Assembly (NCBI GenBank): GCA_037577475.1
Contig: CM075201.1
Span: forward strand, 12,505,501-12,569,500
Length of the DNA stretch: 64,000 bases
Reading direction: 5' to 3'
Origin: Chaunax sp. Z400
Taxonomy: Eukaryota > Chordata > Actinopteri > Lophiiformes > Chaunacidae
This document shows positions 11,835 through 22,972 of the stretch, one piece after another (position 1 is the stretch's first letter; the number at the start of each line of letters is the position of its first letter). A program made the position numbers and the translations under genes. The notes under the pieces were generated by a model that had not been told where the DNA came from, made no database searches, and worked only from the letters and a program-made list of their open reading frames with translations.

Positions 11835-14800
11835 ATGGAGGAAGCCCTCAACAGCACCATTGATCCAGCTTGTTTACAAGAGCCCCCGCTGGCTATTGAT
11901 GTGATCAAACGTAAGTGTCTCACGTTACCACATCTTGATAATACCGATAATGTTTCCTTATCAACAAGTCATGTGATTGATTTCTCGCTGTTCTAAAGTC
12001 CTACAAAGTCTAATTAATAATCTACTAATACTGTCATTGATATACAGTAATCACGCGTCTGCTAGAATGAAATGTTCTTGTCTTACAGAGAAACAAACGC
12101 TCTTCATCATATTTTGCTGAAATGCTGACATTGTTAGAAACTTTAAAAAAAAATGCTGCATTACCTACTCATTTAAAGTCATTTTTTAACACGAGCAAAA
12201 TCATTTCAGTGCTGTTTTTCTGTGATTATATGTGTATGTAGAAGTGTCTAATGTATATGAACTGTACGGTATAATAATCCAAACCCCTCTTTCCCCCCCT
12301 CTTAATTCAGAGCTGGATTTGTTTGAATTTTGCCTTTACTCCATTCTCACCTTCATGTCCTGCATCTCGCTGCTGCTGTACCTGGAGCAGTGTGTCTTTA
12401 TTTACAAAAAACTGTCCTACCCCAAGAGGACGACCATCATTTGGATCAGCGGTGCAGCACCAGTGAGCATTCGGGCCTGTTTTGTTTTCATAATATGTTG
12501 CTAATTTTAAAACCAATAGTAGTACATCATGAATACAAATACATCAATTAATATAAATACATCATTAATAACCACGTTATTTGTGGAATAAGTTTCAAGG
12601 ACTTTGGTACAAGGCCATTTGAAATACAGCATGGAATCTGATTGGAACAGAACATTACTGTTAATTATTTTGTGTTTTTTTTTTTTTTACATAATTGTAT
12701 GTCTCTGTTTCAGGTTATTGCCACCATGTCTTGTTTTGGGTTGTGGATCCCGAGGGCAGTCATTATCACAGACATGACATCTAACTGGTGTGTTTTCTCT
12801 CAAACACACCTAAATTAGTACAGAGGATAAAGTGTTTTGTTCAGTAATTTAGGGGTTTCTTTCCTTGTTCAAACTGATAATGAGATCATGTTAGCACTGT
12901 ATCATGTTATTGAGTTATTAAGTTAAGTCTTTGTCAGAGGAATCAAAGCCGCATTGGAACTGATGTTCAAGTTCAAATTAATTAATTAATCTGTATTCAT
13001 GGATGCTTCCTCTTTTCTGCATTTGCTTATTTTTCTTTAACAACTGAAACTAGTGTAGTTTGATGCTGATAGCTGTGATCAGGTACTAGGCCCCACTTTG
13101 CAGTGAATTTACCTCTTTTGTTATCATGTTTTGACCTATCGGCTTCACAGTATAATATAAATCTTTACCTTTCCTAACTATATTTGCCTCCACACAGGTT
13201 TATTCAATTCTGTTTATCTCGGCAGACTTTTATAAACGTAAATTAAATGAATATCTTGAAGAAACCCTATGAAACTTAAGATTTGATTAGATATATCATC
13301 TCAAATCTAAGTCTGCAACCAGTTTTCCATACATGCCGACTATAAGGTGATTATAATGGAGCAGCAGCTCCATACATGAAAACGTTATAAGCTGGTTGAA
13401 GATTACTGTATAGTTTAACCGCTCCATGAATCATTACACACACAAAGATCGCGCTTAACGTCAATAAAATGCAGGTAATTTTATAGGATTTTGCCACCAT
13501 AAGTGATAAATTTTATGTGATTTCTATGTACACAACAATCAGTACAGTATGTTTTATGATCCCTACAGCGGAAATAAGGTTCAGTACTCCAGAGAGATTT
13601 TTGAGAGTAATGACAGTCCTGCTCTCTGTAAACACTTCTAACTCTTTTTTCTCTTTTTCTGTGTAGTTATTTTTCAGTTGTGGTGTATAAGGTTTTGGTT
13701 CTGTTGATTGAGGAGTTCGGGGGGAGCAAAGCTTTTCTCAAGCGGTTTTCTGGAGAAGACTTTCGGATCAACACAGGACCCTGTTGTTGCTACTGCTGCT
13801 GTTTACCCCGCGTGCCCATGTCACGGTAAAATCTGTGTCTGTGTTATTCTGTCCTTATTTATATACTGTATACATTTCTAATGAATTTCTTTCTTTTGAT
13901 GGGATCGTTAAGGCGATTGTTGTTCTGGCTGAAGTTGGGCGCCCTTCAGTATGCAATCCTTAAGACGGTGCTGTCTGTCTTCTCTTTGGTGTTGTGGACA
14001 AATGGCAACTTTGACCTCTCAGATGTAAGCATTTGAAATGTCTGTCAACTTTTCTGATTGCGATGAAATGTAACGAACATGGCATGAAATGTTTTCCTCG
14101 CTTCTCTTTCAGTTAGAGATAACTGGTTCGGTGATTTGGATTAACCCATTTATTGGTGTTCTCACAATCATCTCCCTTTGGCCTGTTGCCATCATCTTCA
14201 TGAACACTAAGGGATTTCTGCACAGCCTCAATATTGTACCCAAGTATGCCATGTACCAAGTAAGTCGACACAAATATTTGCAAAACTCCGCATATACTTT
14301 AACATTAAACATTTAACATTTAAAATAGCTATATGAGCTACTTTGTCTAAAATGTTCTAATCAGTAAGTTGCTTGAACATATATTTAGTCACACAGCTGA
14401 AATCAAATGAAAGGAGCACTACCAGCCCCTCCCACTCTTCTATGTCGAATTGTTTTATTGCTTTATGCCTCAAGATGATAAGATTGATCCTTTTTTTACC
14501 GCACATTGTTCATCTTACCTTTTTTTAATTTTTGGAAATTCTACGAAAGGTCCAGTGAGTAGGATTCAGGGAGATTTCAGGCAAGAAATGGAATAAAACA
14601 CTGGCAGAAAAGGAATATAACATTCATAACTATAGGTAATCAATAGAGCCTCCATCAAGGCCGGGCCCCATCCTTCCACCATGTTTCATGGAAATCAAAC
14701 CTGTAGTTTTTGCATAATCCAACCATCCAACCAACCAAACAACCAAACAACAGACAAACAGACATGGGTGACAACATACCCTCCTTGGCAGAGGTACTAT

Positions 14801-15697
14801 TCTTTTTCATTATTATTCTATATAATCAGCTGAAAATAATAATTGTTTTTGTTGTCTTGAGTGAATGCCCCTTTTATATCTACAGAGGGAGTCATGGAGT
14901 CATGGAGTTTACCATGTTGCACCAGCATGTTCCCACAAGAAAAAAGCCTAGAGCGAAGAAACCAAATACTGGTTCTAGGGAGGGCCTTTCCACATTTTTA
15001 GTGGCTAGATGCCACATCCTACACACTGGACCTTTCTTTTAAGTCTCTTACAACAGATAAAGAAATGAGTGGGAGCCTGGCAGAGGAATTGCTTCCAGCA
15101 TGTGTCCTATTCAGCAAAAAAGAGAAAATGTTATGCTGAGAGAGCTACAGGATTTCTAGGAAAAGTAGTCTCACCACAAATACCCACTACTTTTAACACC
15201 AACCCCTTGGCTGTAGTTGCATTTGTTCAGTGTCATAATAACAAACTCATACTGAATAATATTATTAATTCTTAGACATGCTACACAGTATACTGTCTGT
15301 AACTAATTAAGTATTGCTTTTATCTTTAGCTTGTACTTGTATTGAGTCAGCTGCAGACATCGATCATTAACATCTTGGCCTTGGATGGAACCATCGCCTG
15401 TGCACCTCCCTTCTCCTCTCAAGCTCGTGGATCCTGTAAGAAACATCTCCGAATATGATTCTGCATCTGTGGCTGACGTGTGAAGTGAAATGATCCATCT
15501 GAATCCCTGGTGTTTTTCTCTCCCCCTGTCCTACAGTGCTTAATCAGAAGATGATGATCATGGAGATGTTCATCATCACTGTGGTCAATCGGTTTTTGTT
15601 CCGTCGTACATATGACACACTTCCCTCTGAGGCACATGACAACGACCAGAACGGCAAAGTTGACCCTCACGCTGCTCTCGTGGAGCATGATGTCTAA
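11835..15697 (+). CDS. slc51a: Organic solute transporter subunit alpha (OST-alpha)
   Basis: Seven-helix subunit of the heteromeric basolateral OSTalpha-OSTbeta transporter, which exports bile acids and steroid conjugates by facilitated diffusion. Eight exons: 11835-11910, 12311-12462, 12714-12787, 13667-13825, 13913-14024, 14113-14259, 15330-15435, 15537-15697; total 987 nt, 328 residues (human about 340). Family hallmarks are CFGLWIPRAVIITDMT, the cysteine cluster GPCCCYCCCLPRVP, WINPFIGVLTIISLWPVAI and the late segment IACAPPFSSQARG. Hydrophobic segments are clear in every middle exon. The start MEEALNSTIDPACLQEPPL fits the extracellular N-terminus and has an N-glycosylation site (NST). 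The tail after RFLFRRTYDT is short and polar. The obligate partner slc51b is not in the window. PCYT1A is also the neighbour in human. Confidence 0.93.
14546..15035 (+). mobile_element. MITE-like element with 20-bp terminal inverted repeats
   Basis: The left end 14546-14565 (AAAGGTCCAGTGAGTAGGAT) and the right end 15016-15035 (ATCCTACACACTGGACCTTT) are inverted repeats differing at one of 20 positions. The following GCCACTAG-like stretch near the right end is typical of a common teleost element. There is no transposase ORF, so it is non-autonomous. Another repeat is nested inside (14640-14800). Sits in the slc51a intron between the exons ending at 14259 and starting at 15330. No clear target-site duplication was seen. 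Confidence 0.75.
14640..14800 (+). repeat. Dispersed repeat (family A) nested in the MITE
   Basis: Has GTTTCATGGAAATCAAACCT, GTAGTTTTTGCATAATCC, a CCAACCAA run and the ending ACCCTCCTTGGCAGAGGTAC, the diagnostic order of family A. It interrupts the MITE at 14546-15035 and is therefore the younger insertion. Confidence 0.65.
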
Positions 15698-15924
15698 GAA
15701 AAGGGACAGTGAAATAGTGGAAGTCAACACTGCTCTATAATGATGTAACAGATCATCACACCAGAGCATCACCACTTGAATGGCTTAAATTCTTTACACT
15801 TTTCTCACAGCAATTACTGACATTTGTTAATATCTTATATGTGACAAAACTTACAGGTTAGTCCACCCAAACAACTTCTTTATTCGCAAGTTGACTTATT
15901 TACATGTTTGTCTTTAGAGAAACA

Positions 15925-15930
15925 AATAAA
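15925..15930 (+). terminator. Probable slc51a poly(A) signal
   Basis: AATAAA 228 nt after the slc51a stop codon. Confidence 0.5.
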
Positions 15931-18834
15931 AAATTCATTCACCTCCATGGTACTAGAGTGGAGTGGAGTCAGAAATTCCAACACAGATATCTCAAAACAT
16001 GTCCAAATGAACCAATAATATCTGATAGATAGTGAACAGAGGAGAGATATGATGGTTTTTCTGTTTTGAGTTGGGCGAACTGATAATTTAAAGGAACAGT
16101 TTGACATTTTGCTACTTATTCTGTTTCTTGCCGAGAGTTAGTCAAGATGACGAATGCCTCCCTGTAAAATAAAGATGAAGCTTGGGACTTCGCATCAACA
16201 CTGGAAACGGAAGGAAACAACTAACCCAGCTGTTTGTTTAACCTGTACAAAAACAATGAGTCATATTGCGGTTTTAGTGGGCCTTTTGCAAGACTTCTTC
16301 TTTGCTGCACTCAGTGACTTCCTGGTGTGTTATTGATGCATCTCATGCAACATTTTACCAAACAGATATGAGAGTGGAAACCTTAAATCTAATTCTCGAG
16401 AAAGTATGTGTATTTCTCATAATGGCAAAGCATTCTTTTCAGCTTTACTAGTTTAAAAAGATAAAGAATTAGAGACATTGGAGAGGTAATGCTTTTAGTA
16501 GCTTGTAACTAAGTTCTGGAGGGGGGGGGGACAGGGACATAAAGAATGTATAGAGACACAGTGTATGGTTTATAGTGTAATAACATACTCTGGATGTCAT
16601 ACTGGGTTAAACATAGGTTGACTCAGAGGATGTCTCAGAGTGCATGTTTATGAATATTTGCGTGTGGAAGAAAAACGTCTTTTTAAAATTTTTTTTTACA
16701 TTTGCTCAGAAAACAGTAAATATTAACACCTATTTATTACCTTTATGTGTTGTTTTTTTTTTACTCACGTGGGCAGTATTCAGTTTATGCACTCACTGCA
16801 GTGCCCAGGATGCACGTACTAACGTATGCTGAGGACCGAAGCTCCAAAACATAAATTCATTTAATAAAAATACATATTCTCTCTATTGTTCACTGAGCAG
16901 CATTGAGGTAAATGCAACACTGTTCATTTTTAAGGTAGGTTCAAATCAATTATTTAGTGAATCTCATGCCAGTCCATCTCTGCTGCAAACATTTGTTTAT
17001 TATTTAGCATTTGTCAATCATTTATGCTACCTTTACAAACAGACTTATGCTTTGTTCTCTACAGCTGTATACCAGTGAGACTGTAACATTAGCCCTCCTA
17101 CAGCATCTTATCACAGCCTGGAAAAAACAGCCAGATTTGTTGCTGACCCACTTACTCAGAATTGTTAGGGCCAAGGAATACATGTGGATGAGACACGAGC
17201 TTTATTTTAAGACCTGCTTATTTTACTTCAGTCTGCAGCCAAACTGTGCCCCATGTTGTTTCTTTGTTAACCACAAGAGGTCGGGCTTGTTCAACCCAAA
17301 ACCTCATCTATTAAACTGGTAATGAAGAACATCCCATCCCTCACATGACTAATTAAGAAAACAGTTCATTTCAACCCGAACAAAGGATTTATGTTCTGAA
17401 ACAATATACTCATGTAGTTAGAGTTTTTGGATTAAACTACTGTTATGGGTCTTATTAAAAACAACAACAACCAAATGCTTGTCCTAAACAAGCAGAATAT
17501 TCATTAACCTGATGACACTTAATGATAGTTGTGAAAATCTACAAACAAGATGACCACCCAGGATTTCATTAAATTGATCAACTCTCAGATAATCTATCTA
17601 TGGTATTTATTCCTGTTGGCTGATAAAAACAAGAAATCCTAACAATGTTTTGTCACATCAATCTCCGTAAAAAGTGTAGAAAATAAATAATGGCATGAGC
17701 ATTTTGTTGATTAGAGGATTGCATCTGATGTAGCATTTTCAAAAAATTGACATCACACAATTGAAAAAGCAGGTTCAAATTCAAATGGAAATAAATGTGA
17801 CAAAACCAGACAAGAAGAGAGATCACAATAACACTACTATACTCAAGGTGGGTTCATGAAGTTTAAATGAAATCCATCACTTTGTGATCTTGTATTTATT
17901 CACATGGGCTCGATTATCTCCAGGACTGTTGTTGAGTCTTTTGAATGATGTTGGAAAGGTTGTGCCATTGGTAGCTTTTCATTTTATTTTATGATAGTAA
18001 TCTGAGCCTTTACACTACACATGGATAATTCAATTTGTTTTCATATGTTCTTGAATAGATGTTAGAATAATTATTTTTGAAGTGATATTCAGCATAATGG
18101 ATAGATTAAAAGAGGAAAAATGTCTGCAAATAGACCAATGTGCTATTATCTCCCAAATTTAAATGTACTCAACTGTTGTGCCTTATTTCAATAACTGTTT
18201 AATCGGAATTTAATTATGATTTTATACATTTTATGACATTTTGAACAGATTAGGGTAAATTACTTTAGGTTGCTGTAACACACTAGCTGTGAATACGATC
18301 AGTTTATTAGAATAAGCACAATTTTTTTCCATTAAAAGATTTCTAGTCTGCATAAAGAGCTACATTGCATTAATCTGGATGAGATAAAGCCAAAACATTG
18401 GGAATTAAAACATTGTCCCTATTAATGGAATATCTGTCTTTGCTGTTTATGAAAACAGAGTCATCAGACAGTGAGGAAGAGAGAACTGCATTCAGGGTGG
18501 GTTGATGACAGCCCCTGGCTCTGCATTGCTGACGAAAGCTGCTTAGCTCCTCTGTTGCTATGGCAACCATGGAGAGCAGCCAGACAAAAATGAGGCAAAG
18601 GGGAGGGGCTTTCAAGGGAGAAATAGAAGAGAAAGGGCTGGATGGGAAAGACAGAGAGAGGGAGGGATACAGACACCCGATACAGAAACACACTGAGAGG
18701 TACAGAGAGCATCAGAGGTAAAGCAAGGCAACAGCCGGAGATAAAAACAAGGTCTGTATATATATGATTACACTGCTGGCTGTGGGATAATAACAGCAGC
18801 AAGTGACAGAAGGATACAAAGAAAGGGGGAGAAG
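15931..18834. other. Gene-free interval between slc51a and the AMER-like gene
   Basis: AT-rich, no recognisable exon. A family B repeat lies at 16087-16335. The last 250 nt (18580-18834) are purine-rich GA sequence, probably 5' UTR of the AMER-like gene. Confidence 0.5.
16087..16335 (+). repeat. Dispersed teleost repeat (family B)
   Basis: Begins TTTAAAGGAACAGTTTGACA, has TTTCTTGCCGAGAGTTAGTC, AAAATAAAGATGAAGCTTGG and ends near CTCAGTGACTTCCTGGTGTG; this order belongs to a common teleost repeat. Other pieces are at 845-915, 57745-57990 and 58996-59120. Confidence 0.65.
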
Positions 18835-21800
18835 ATGGATGTACAAACGGAGAACATGGACCCCCCGTCTTGTGAATCCCAGTCGAGTGGAAAAATCAGA
18901 AAAGGATTTAAGCTCTTTGGCAAACGCAAGCCAGGTAACATCTTTTCTATGCGAAGCAAAGGGGATGGAAACAACAAGTCACCTGTCAACAAGACCAAAA
19001 ACCATGATGGATTATCGGAGACCACTGCACCAGATTCAGAGCAGGAGCCAGACAAGGAAAATGGACAGGAGGTGAGTCAAGGAGAGATGGAGCACGGGGA
19101 GGAGGAAATGTTTGGCGAAGATGGCGTTCTGGCTGCCGCCCATGCTCACGCCTCCATTTCTTCTGCCAGCTCAGCCAAGTCCCTCAGCTTCCTGTCGTTA
19201 CTGAAAGGTGGCCGTAAAGGAGGAGGGGACCGCCAAGTACAGACCGTGTCTCAGCCCATGGGTCGAAAACGTCGTGGGCTGAAGGGTCTTTTTAACAATG
19301 TTAAGTTCCGATCAAAGGATAAAGAGGACCAGGAGGAAGCTCCTCCGAGCCCACTTCTCATGTTGTCCCGCACCAGCAGTGTGGAGATCATCAAAGAGGA
19401 CCTCACCCTCACCCCCAAATCCAAGCCTCGCTCTCTGGACAGCCCAAAGACTGAGAGCTGTGAGCTCGTCGAGAGTTTAACAACACAAGACAGTACAGCC
19501 ACAACCCCATCAGAGACTGCAACTCCCCAGGTGACAGCAGGGAATGTGAGTACAACTAATAAGCATGTGCCACCTTTATCCACCTCTGAATCACCTTTGG
19601 TACCCGGTGATAACAGCCTGAGCTCCTTGCTGGCAGACATCTCCTCTCTCCTGACCTTTGACTCGATATCAGGGGGTGGAGACATCATGGCTGATGTGGA
19701 GGCAGAGTGGGGAAAAGCCAGCAGTGCCATCAGTGCTGTTGTGACTGAGGTCACGCTATCATCCACATGTTTTTCCTCTCCAGCGACGTCTACGTTCGCC
19801 AGCACTGCAAAACCCTCTCCTTTAGTTGTCCCGACAACAGCCTTGAACAAATCCTACGCTCCTCTGACAAAGACAATTTCATCTTCCCCTCCGACTGCCA
19901 AGCCGAGCTCTATCATCACAACATTGACCAAATCTACCACTTTGACTACTCACTCAGTCAGACTGAGCTCAGACTTTACTCCAGCCTCGGAGCTCTCTAC
20001 TACCGAGATTAAATCAACTCCTACACTCACCACAGGAAAACCTTCAGCTACCCCTCAAATGACAACCAACCGTTCACCTCCAATAATGTCTTCCCCATTA
20101 ATGACAATTAAATCCACACCAAGTTCCACCTCTGCTGTTACCACAACTTCTCCAATCACCTCGGCCACAGTAAGCAAGGCTCCCTCAGTTAGTCCAAGTC
20201 TTACTTCCACGGTTAGCAAATTGGCTTCAGAGGTTGCAGCACCTCCTCAAATGGTTCCTTCAGAAATTAAACCTAGCTCTGTGCCTACTCCACCTCTTGC
20301 CTTAGCTAAATCTCTACCAGTAACCCATAGCCCTCCCATACCCGTTGCTTTTACCCAACCTCCACCTGCTAAATTGGATTCAGCTAACAATTTAAACCTG
20401 CAAGCTTCCTCTTCCTTAAGTTCAGCTGGCAGAGAGTCTAAAGCTCCTGTGACAGTATCACAGGCCTGTAATGTTACAACCAAACCCTCCTCTCCTTCAC
20501 CAGTTCCTCCCTCCAAAATTACAACCGTTCCTTCATCAACTACAACATCAGACTTGGTATCTGTGGCTCTTTCCAAGCCTATATTCACCTCTAGCCCAGT
20601 GGAGGTGAATCAGACCACTCCATCCCTTGTAACTGTTCCAAACCTCTATTCTTCCTCTACCTTGACTGGCACAACTAAAACCGAGCTAAGCCCTGCCTCT
20701 GTCCCAACACCATCTTCAACCTTTTTAGATAAAACTCCTCCCATGACTAAACCTGCTCCTGTACTGACCTCTTTCGATAAGATGCCCCCTGCTCCCACAA
20801 TGACTCCTGCACCCACAACTCATGCTGTTGATTCTACAGCATCCCCAACACCCCCTGCTCTCAGTCAGATCCTTGTATCTCAATCTAAGACCCCTCCTCC
20901 TCCTGCTCAAATTCCAATTTCTGTATCTGAAGTTCCCCCTGCCCCGGCTCATTTTCAAGTTTCTCAATCTAAAGCCCTTCCTCCACTTGCTCAGATACCA
21001 ATTTCTGTATCTAAAGAACCCCCGGCTCCTGCTCATAGTCAAGTTTATCAAACTAAAGCCCCTTCTGCCCCTCCTCAGATCCCAGTTTCTGTATCTAAAG
21101 AACCCCCGGCTCCTGCTCATAGTCAAGTTTCTCAAACTAAAGCCCCTTCTCCCCCTCCTCAGATCCCAGTTTCTGTATCTAAAGAACCCCCGGCTCCTGC
21201 TCATAGTCAAGTTTATCAAACTAAAGCCCCTTCTGCTCCTCCTCAGATCCCAGTTTCTTCATTTACTGACACTTCTGCCCCTGTTCATATCCCAACTGTG
21301 GTATCGAAAGACTCCCCTGCTCCTGCTCAGATCTCAGTTTCTCAAGCTAAAGCCCCTGCTACACCTACCTCTCCCCCTGTCCCTTGCCCTGTCCCTTCAC
21401 TTCCTTCTCCCCCTGCACCTTGGTTGAGTGAGGCCCCAGCAGCTGCTAAGATGACCACAGGTAGACAGATATCAGTGGATGAGCAGCTGGCCAGTCCAAG
21501 TAGCACGGATCCCCTGGGGGCCCAGGCTGTACCATCCAAAACAGATGAACTGCATAATGAGTCACGAACAAGCCTCCAGGGCCCCTCCAGAGAAAAGAGG
21601 ACACCACATGTAAAGGCATCAGGCCTTAGCAAAATCCCAGTTGTTGGAGGGGGCAGAGTGGGCAAGTTGCCTGTCCGGGAAAGTCAACATGTTGATGATG
21701 AAGCAAGGAGGGACCCACCGACACCTGTACTGGAAGAACGACCCCATTTCAACTCTAATGATGGACTGAATAAAGATAAAATCAGTGATGTTCGAGTCGG

Positions 21801-22032
21801 TTTACCCACCTCAAAATGTGCCCAGGAGGAGAGTCAGCAGCCTCCCCAGCCAAAAGTCCTCACCAGTTTACCGCGTGACTCAAAGATCCCTGTGAAGTAT
21901 GGTGCACAGTCTCACACTGCCTCCCAAATCCCTCAAGAACCCCCTCGCACAAAGATACCCGTGTCTAAGGTTCCTGTCCGTAGGGTGGGTAAACCTGCAG
22001 CTGCAGGTGGAAGCACCCAGATGAGGAAATAA
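18835..22032 (+). CDS. AMER-like (APC membrane recruitment) protein with a Ser/Thr/Pro-rich centre
   Basis: One uninterrupted 1065-residue coding exon, as in AMER genes. AMER proteins bind plasma-membrane PI(4,5)P2 through a basic N-terminus, recruit APC and modulate Wnt signalling; AMER2 also binds EB1. Family features: basic GKIRKGFKLFGKRK (residues 19-32), HDGLSE (57-62), SAKSLSFLSLLKGGRKGG (113-130), GRKRRGLKGLFNNVKF (143-158), LADISSLLTFDSISGGGDI (266-284), and the C-terminal PRTKIPVSKVPVRRVGK. Not found: the family's YQGGGEEM and NSDEGYYDSTTPG segments of the APC-binding region. Instead residues 220-910 are Ser/Thr/Pro/Ala-rich, with a 28-residue tandem repeat at 692-803. The C-terminus has SxIP-type motifs at about 932, 1016, 1030 and 1039. 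No signal peptide or membrane helix, so not a mucin. Nearest relative is probably AMER2; it may be a separate paralog. Start: first ATG of the frame with GAAGATGG context. Confidence 0.8.
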   Translation: MDVQTENMDPPSCESQSSGKIRKGFKLFGKRKPGNIFSMRSKGDGNNKSPVNKTKNHDGLSETTAPDSEQEPDKENGQEVSQGEMEHGEEEMFGEDGVLAAAHAHASISSASSAKSLSFLSLLKGGRKGGGDRQVQTVSQPMGRKRRGLKGLFNNVKFRSKDKEDQEEAPPSPLLMLSRTSSVEIIKEDLTLTPKSKPRSLDSPKTESCELVESLTTQDSTATTPSETATPQVTAGNVSTTNKHVPPLSTSESPLVPGDNSLSSLLADISSLLTFDSISGGGDIMADVEAEWGKASSAISAVVTEVTLSSTCFSSPATSTFASTAKPSPLVVPTTALNKSYAPLTKTISSSPPTAKPSSIITTLTKSTTLTTHSVRLSSDFTPASELSTTEIKSTPTLTTGKPSATPQMTTNRSPPIMSSPLMTIKSTPSSTSAVTTTSPITSATVSKAPSVSPSLTSTVSKLASEVAAPPQMVPSEIKPSSVPTPPLALAKSLPVTHSPPIPVAFTQPPPAKLDSANNLNLQASSSLSSAGRESKAPVTVSQACNVTTKPSSPSPVPPSKITTVPSSTTTSDLVSVALSKPIFTSSPVEVNQTTPSLVTVPNLYSSSTLTGTTKTELSPASVPTPSSTFLDKTPPMTKPAPVLTSFDKMPPAPTMTPAPTTHAVDSTASPTPPALSQILVSQSKTPPPPAQIPISVSEVPPAPAHFQVSQSKALPPLAQIPISVSKEPPAPAHSQVYQTKAPSAPPQIPVSVSKEPPAPAHSQVSQTKAPSPPPQIPVSVSKEPPAPAHSQVYQTKAPSAPPQIPVSSFTDTSAPVHIPTVVSKDSPAPAQISVSQAKAPATPTSPPVPCPVPSLPSPPAPWLSEAPAAAKMTTGRQISVDEQLASPSSTDPLGAQAVPSKTDELHNESRTSLQGPSREKRTPHVKASGLSKIPVVGGGRVGKLPVRESQHVDDEARRDPPTPVLEERPHFNSNDGLNKDKISDVRVGLPTSKCAQEESQQPPQPKVLTSLPRDSKIPVKYGAQSHTASQIPQEPPRTKIPVSKVPVRRVGKPAAAGGSTQMRK
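20908..21243 (+). repeat. Tandem repeat: four 84-nt units inside the AMER-like gene
   Basis: Units 20908-20991, 20992-21075, 21076-21159 and 21160-21243 each encode 28 residues of the type QIPVSVSKEPPAPAHSQVYQ followed by TKAPSAPP. Units 2 and 4 are almost identical, unit 1 is the most diverged, and a degenerate fifth begins at 21244. The unit is a multiple of three, so copy-number changes keep the frame. Confidence 0.93.
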
Positions 22033-22966
22033 AACGATGGAATTAATAAATCAACAATACTGATTATGACTTTGACTACAGCTTGTTTCCCCAATATAAC
22101 GACATGACCACCCCTTTTTTAAATTTTGTATTTCTGTACTATAATTCTTTTCTGTGATCTCTTGGCTTCACAACAACTTAAGCAACAATAACAGACCCAA
22201 GAGGCTGACAGCAGTCAAGCACAAAACATCTCACCATGGAGCCAAAGCAACATGCCTGGCTCTTTGGTGCTGAGCCAACTGGACGTGCACTCAGGAGAGG
22301 TTCAGGGTCACACCTGAACACACAGCAGCATCGGTAACTGAGGATGAGCAGGATTAAAGGTCTTCTGGGAACACAGTCACACACTCAGCATGGGCGAGTG
22401 CCTTTCTAAGGGTGCTTTTCCCACAGACTCTCACAATTTCTTCCGTCTTTTCTGGAGTACTTTTAACTTTTGTTACTGTCACTTTTTTTGTAGGAACTGT
22501 CAAATCTTTTTGTCTTTATTTCCAGCAAGTCTCTTTGATATTAACCAGCCCCTTTAGACTGTTGTTTATTTCAGGAGAAGAACAGCAGGAGCTCTATAAA
22601 TAAATGAAACCAAATTTTACATTCCACACCTATCTCTGGATGTATGTAGCAGAAAACGTGCCGTTAATTTTTGTACAAGATGTCGAGCTGTACAGCGCCT
22701 GTGTGTCCACCTGCTCATATGTAACATGGTCTGATCTCACTATGAACTATGGGAGAGACTGGTTTTGAGGGAGGAAATTAAATAACTCCTTCAAGTGTAA
22801 TGGACACTGTACAGCAGCCATTGTGAATGGTTCTGACAGAGAGGATGCAGAGATGAGATCTCCAGCTTGTACACTGGCACATCCTTAACCTTAACCCACT
22901 TGTACTCGGATGAGAACAATATCTCTGTGTATAGTCTCATCTATGTTGTCCTGTTCCTATTTAATC

Positions 22967-22972
22967 AATAAA
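22967..22972 (+). terminator. Probable poly(A) signal of the AMER-like gene
   Basis: AATAAA 935 nt after the stop, followed by TG-rich sequence. It implies a 3' UTR of about 0.95 kb with no other feature seen in it. Confidence 0.6.

Noticed and set aside
20725..21427. Long open frames on both strands inside the AMER-like gene (leucine-rich + frame, arginine-rich minus frame)
   Set aside because: They follow the 84-nt periodicity of the repeat and overlap the 1065-residue frame; they are products of the repeated sequence, not genes.
18835..22032. Reading the Ser/Thr/Pro-rich protein as a mucin or cell-wall type protein
   Set aside because: No signal peptide, membrane segment or GPI signal, and both ends match AMER proteins.
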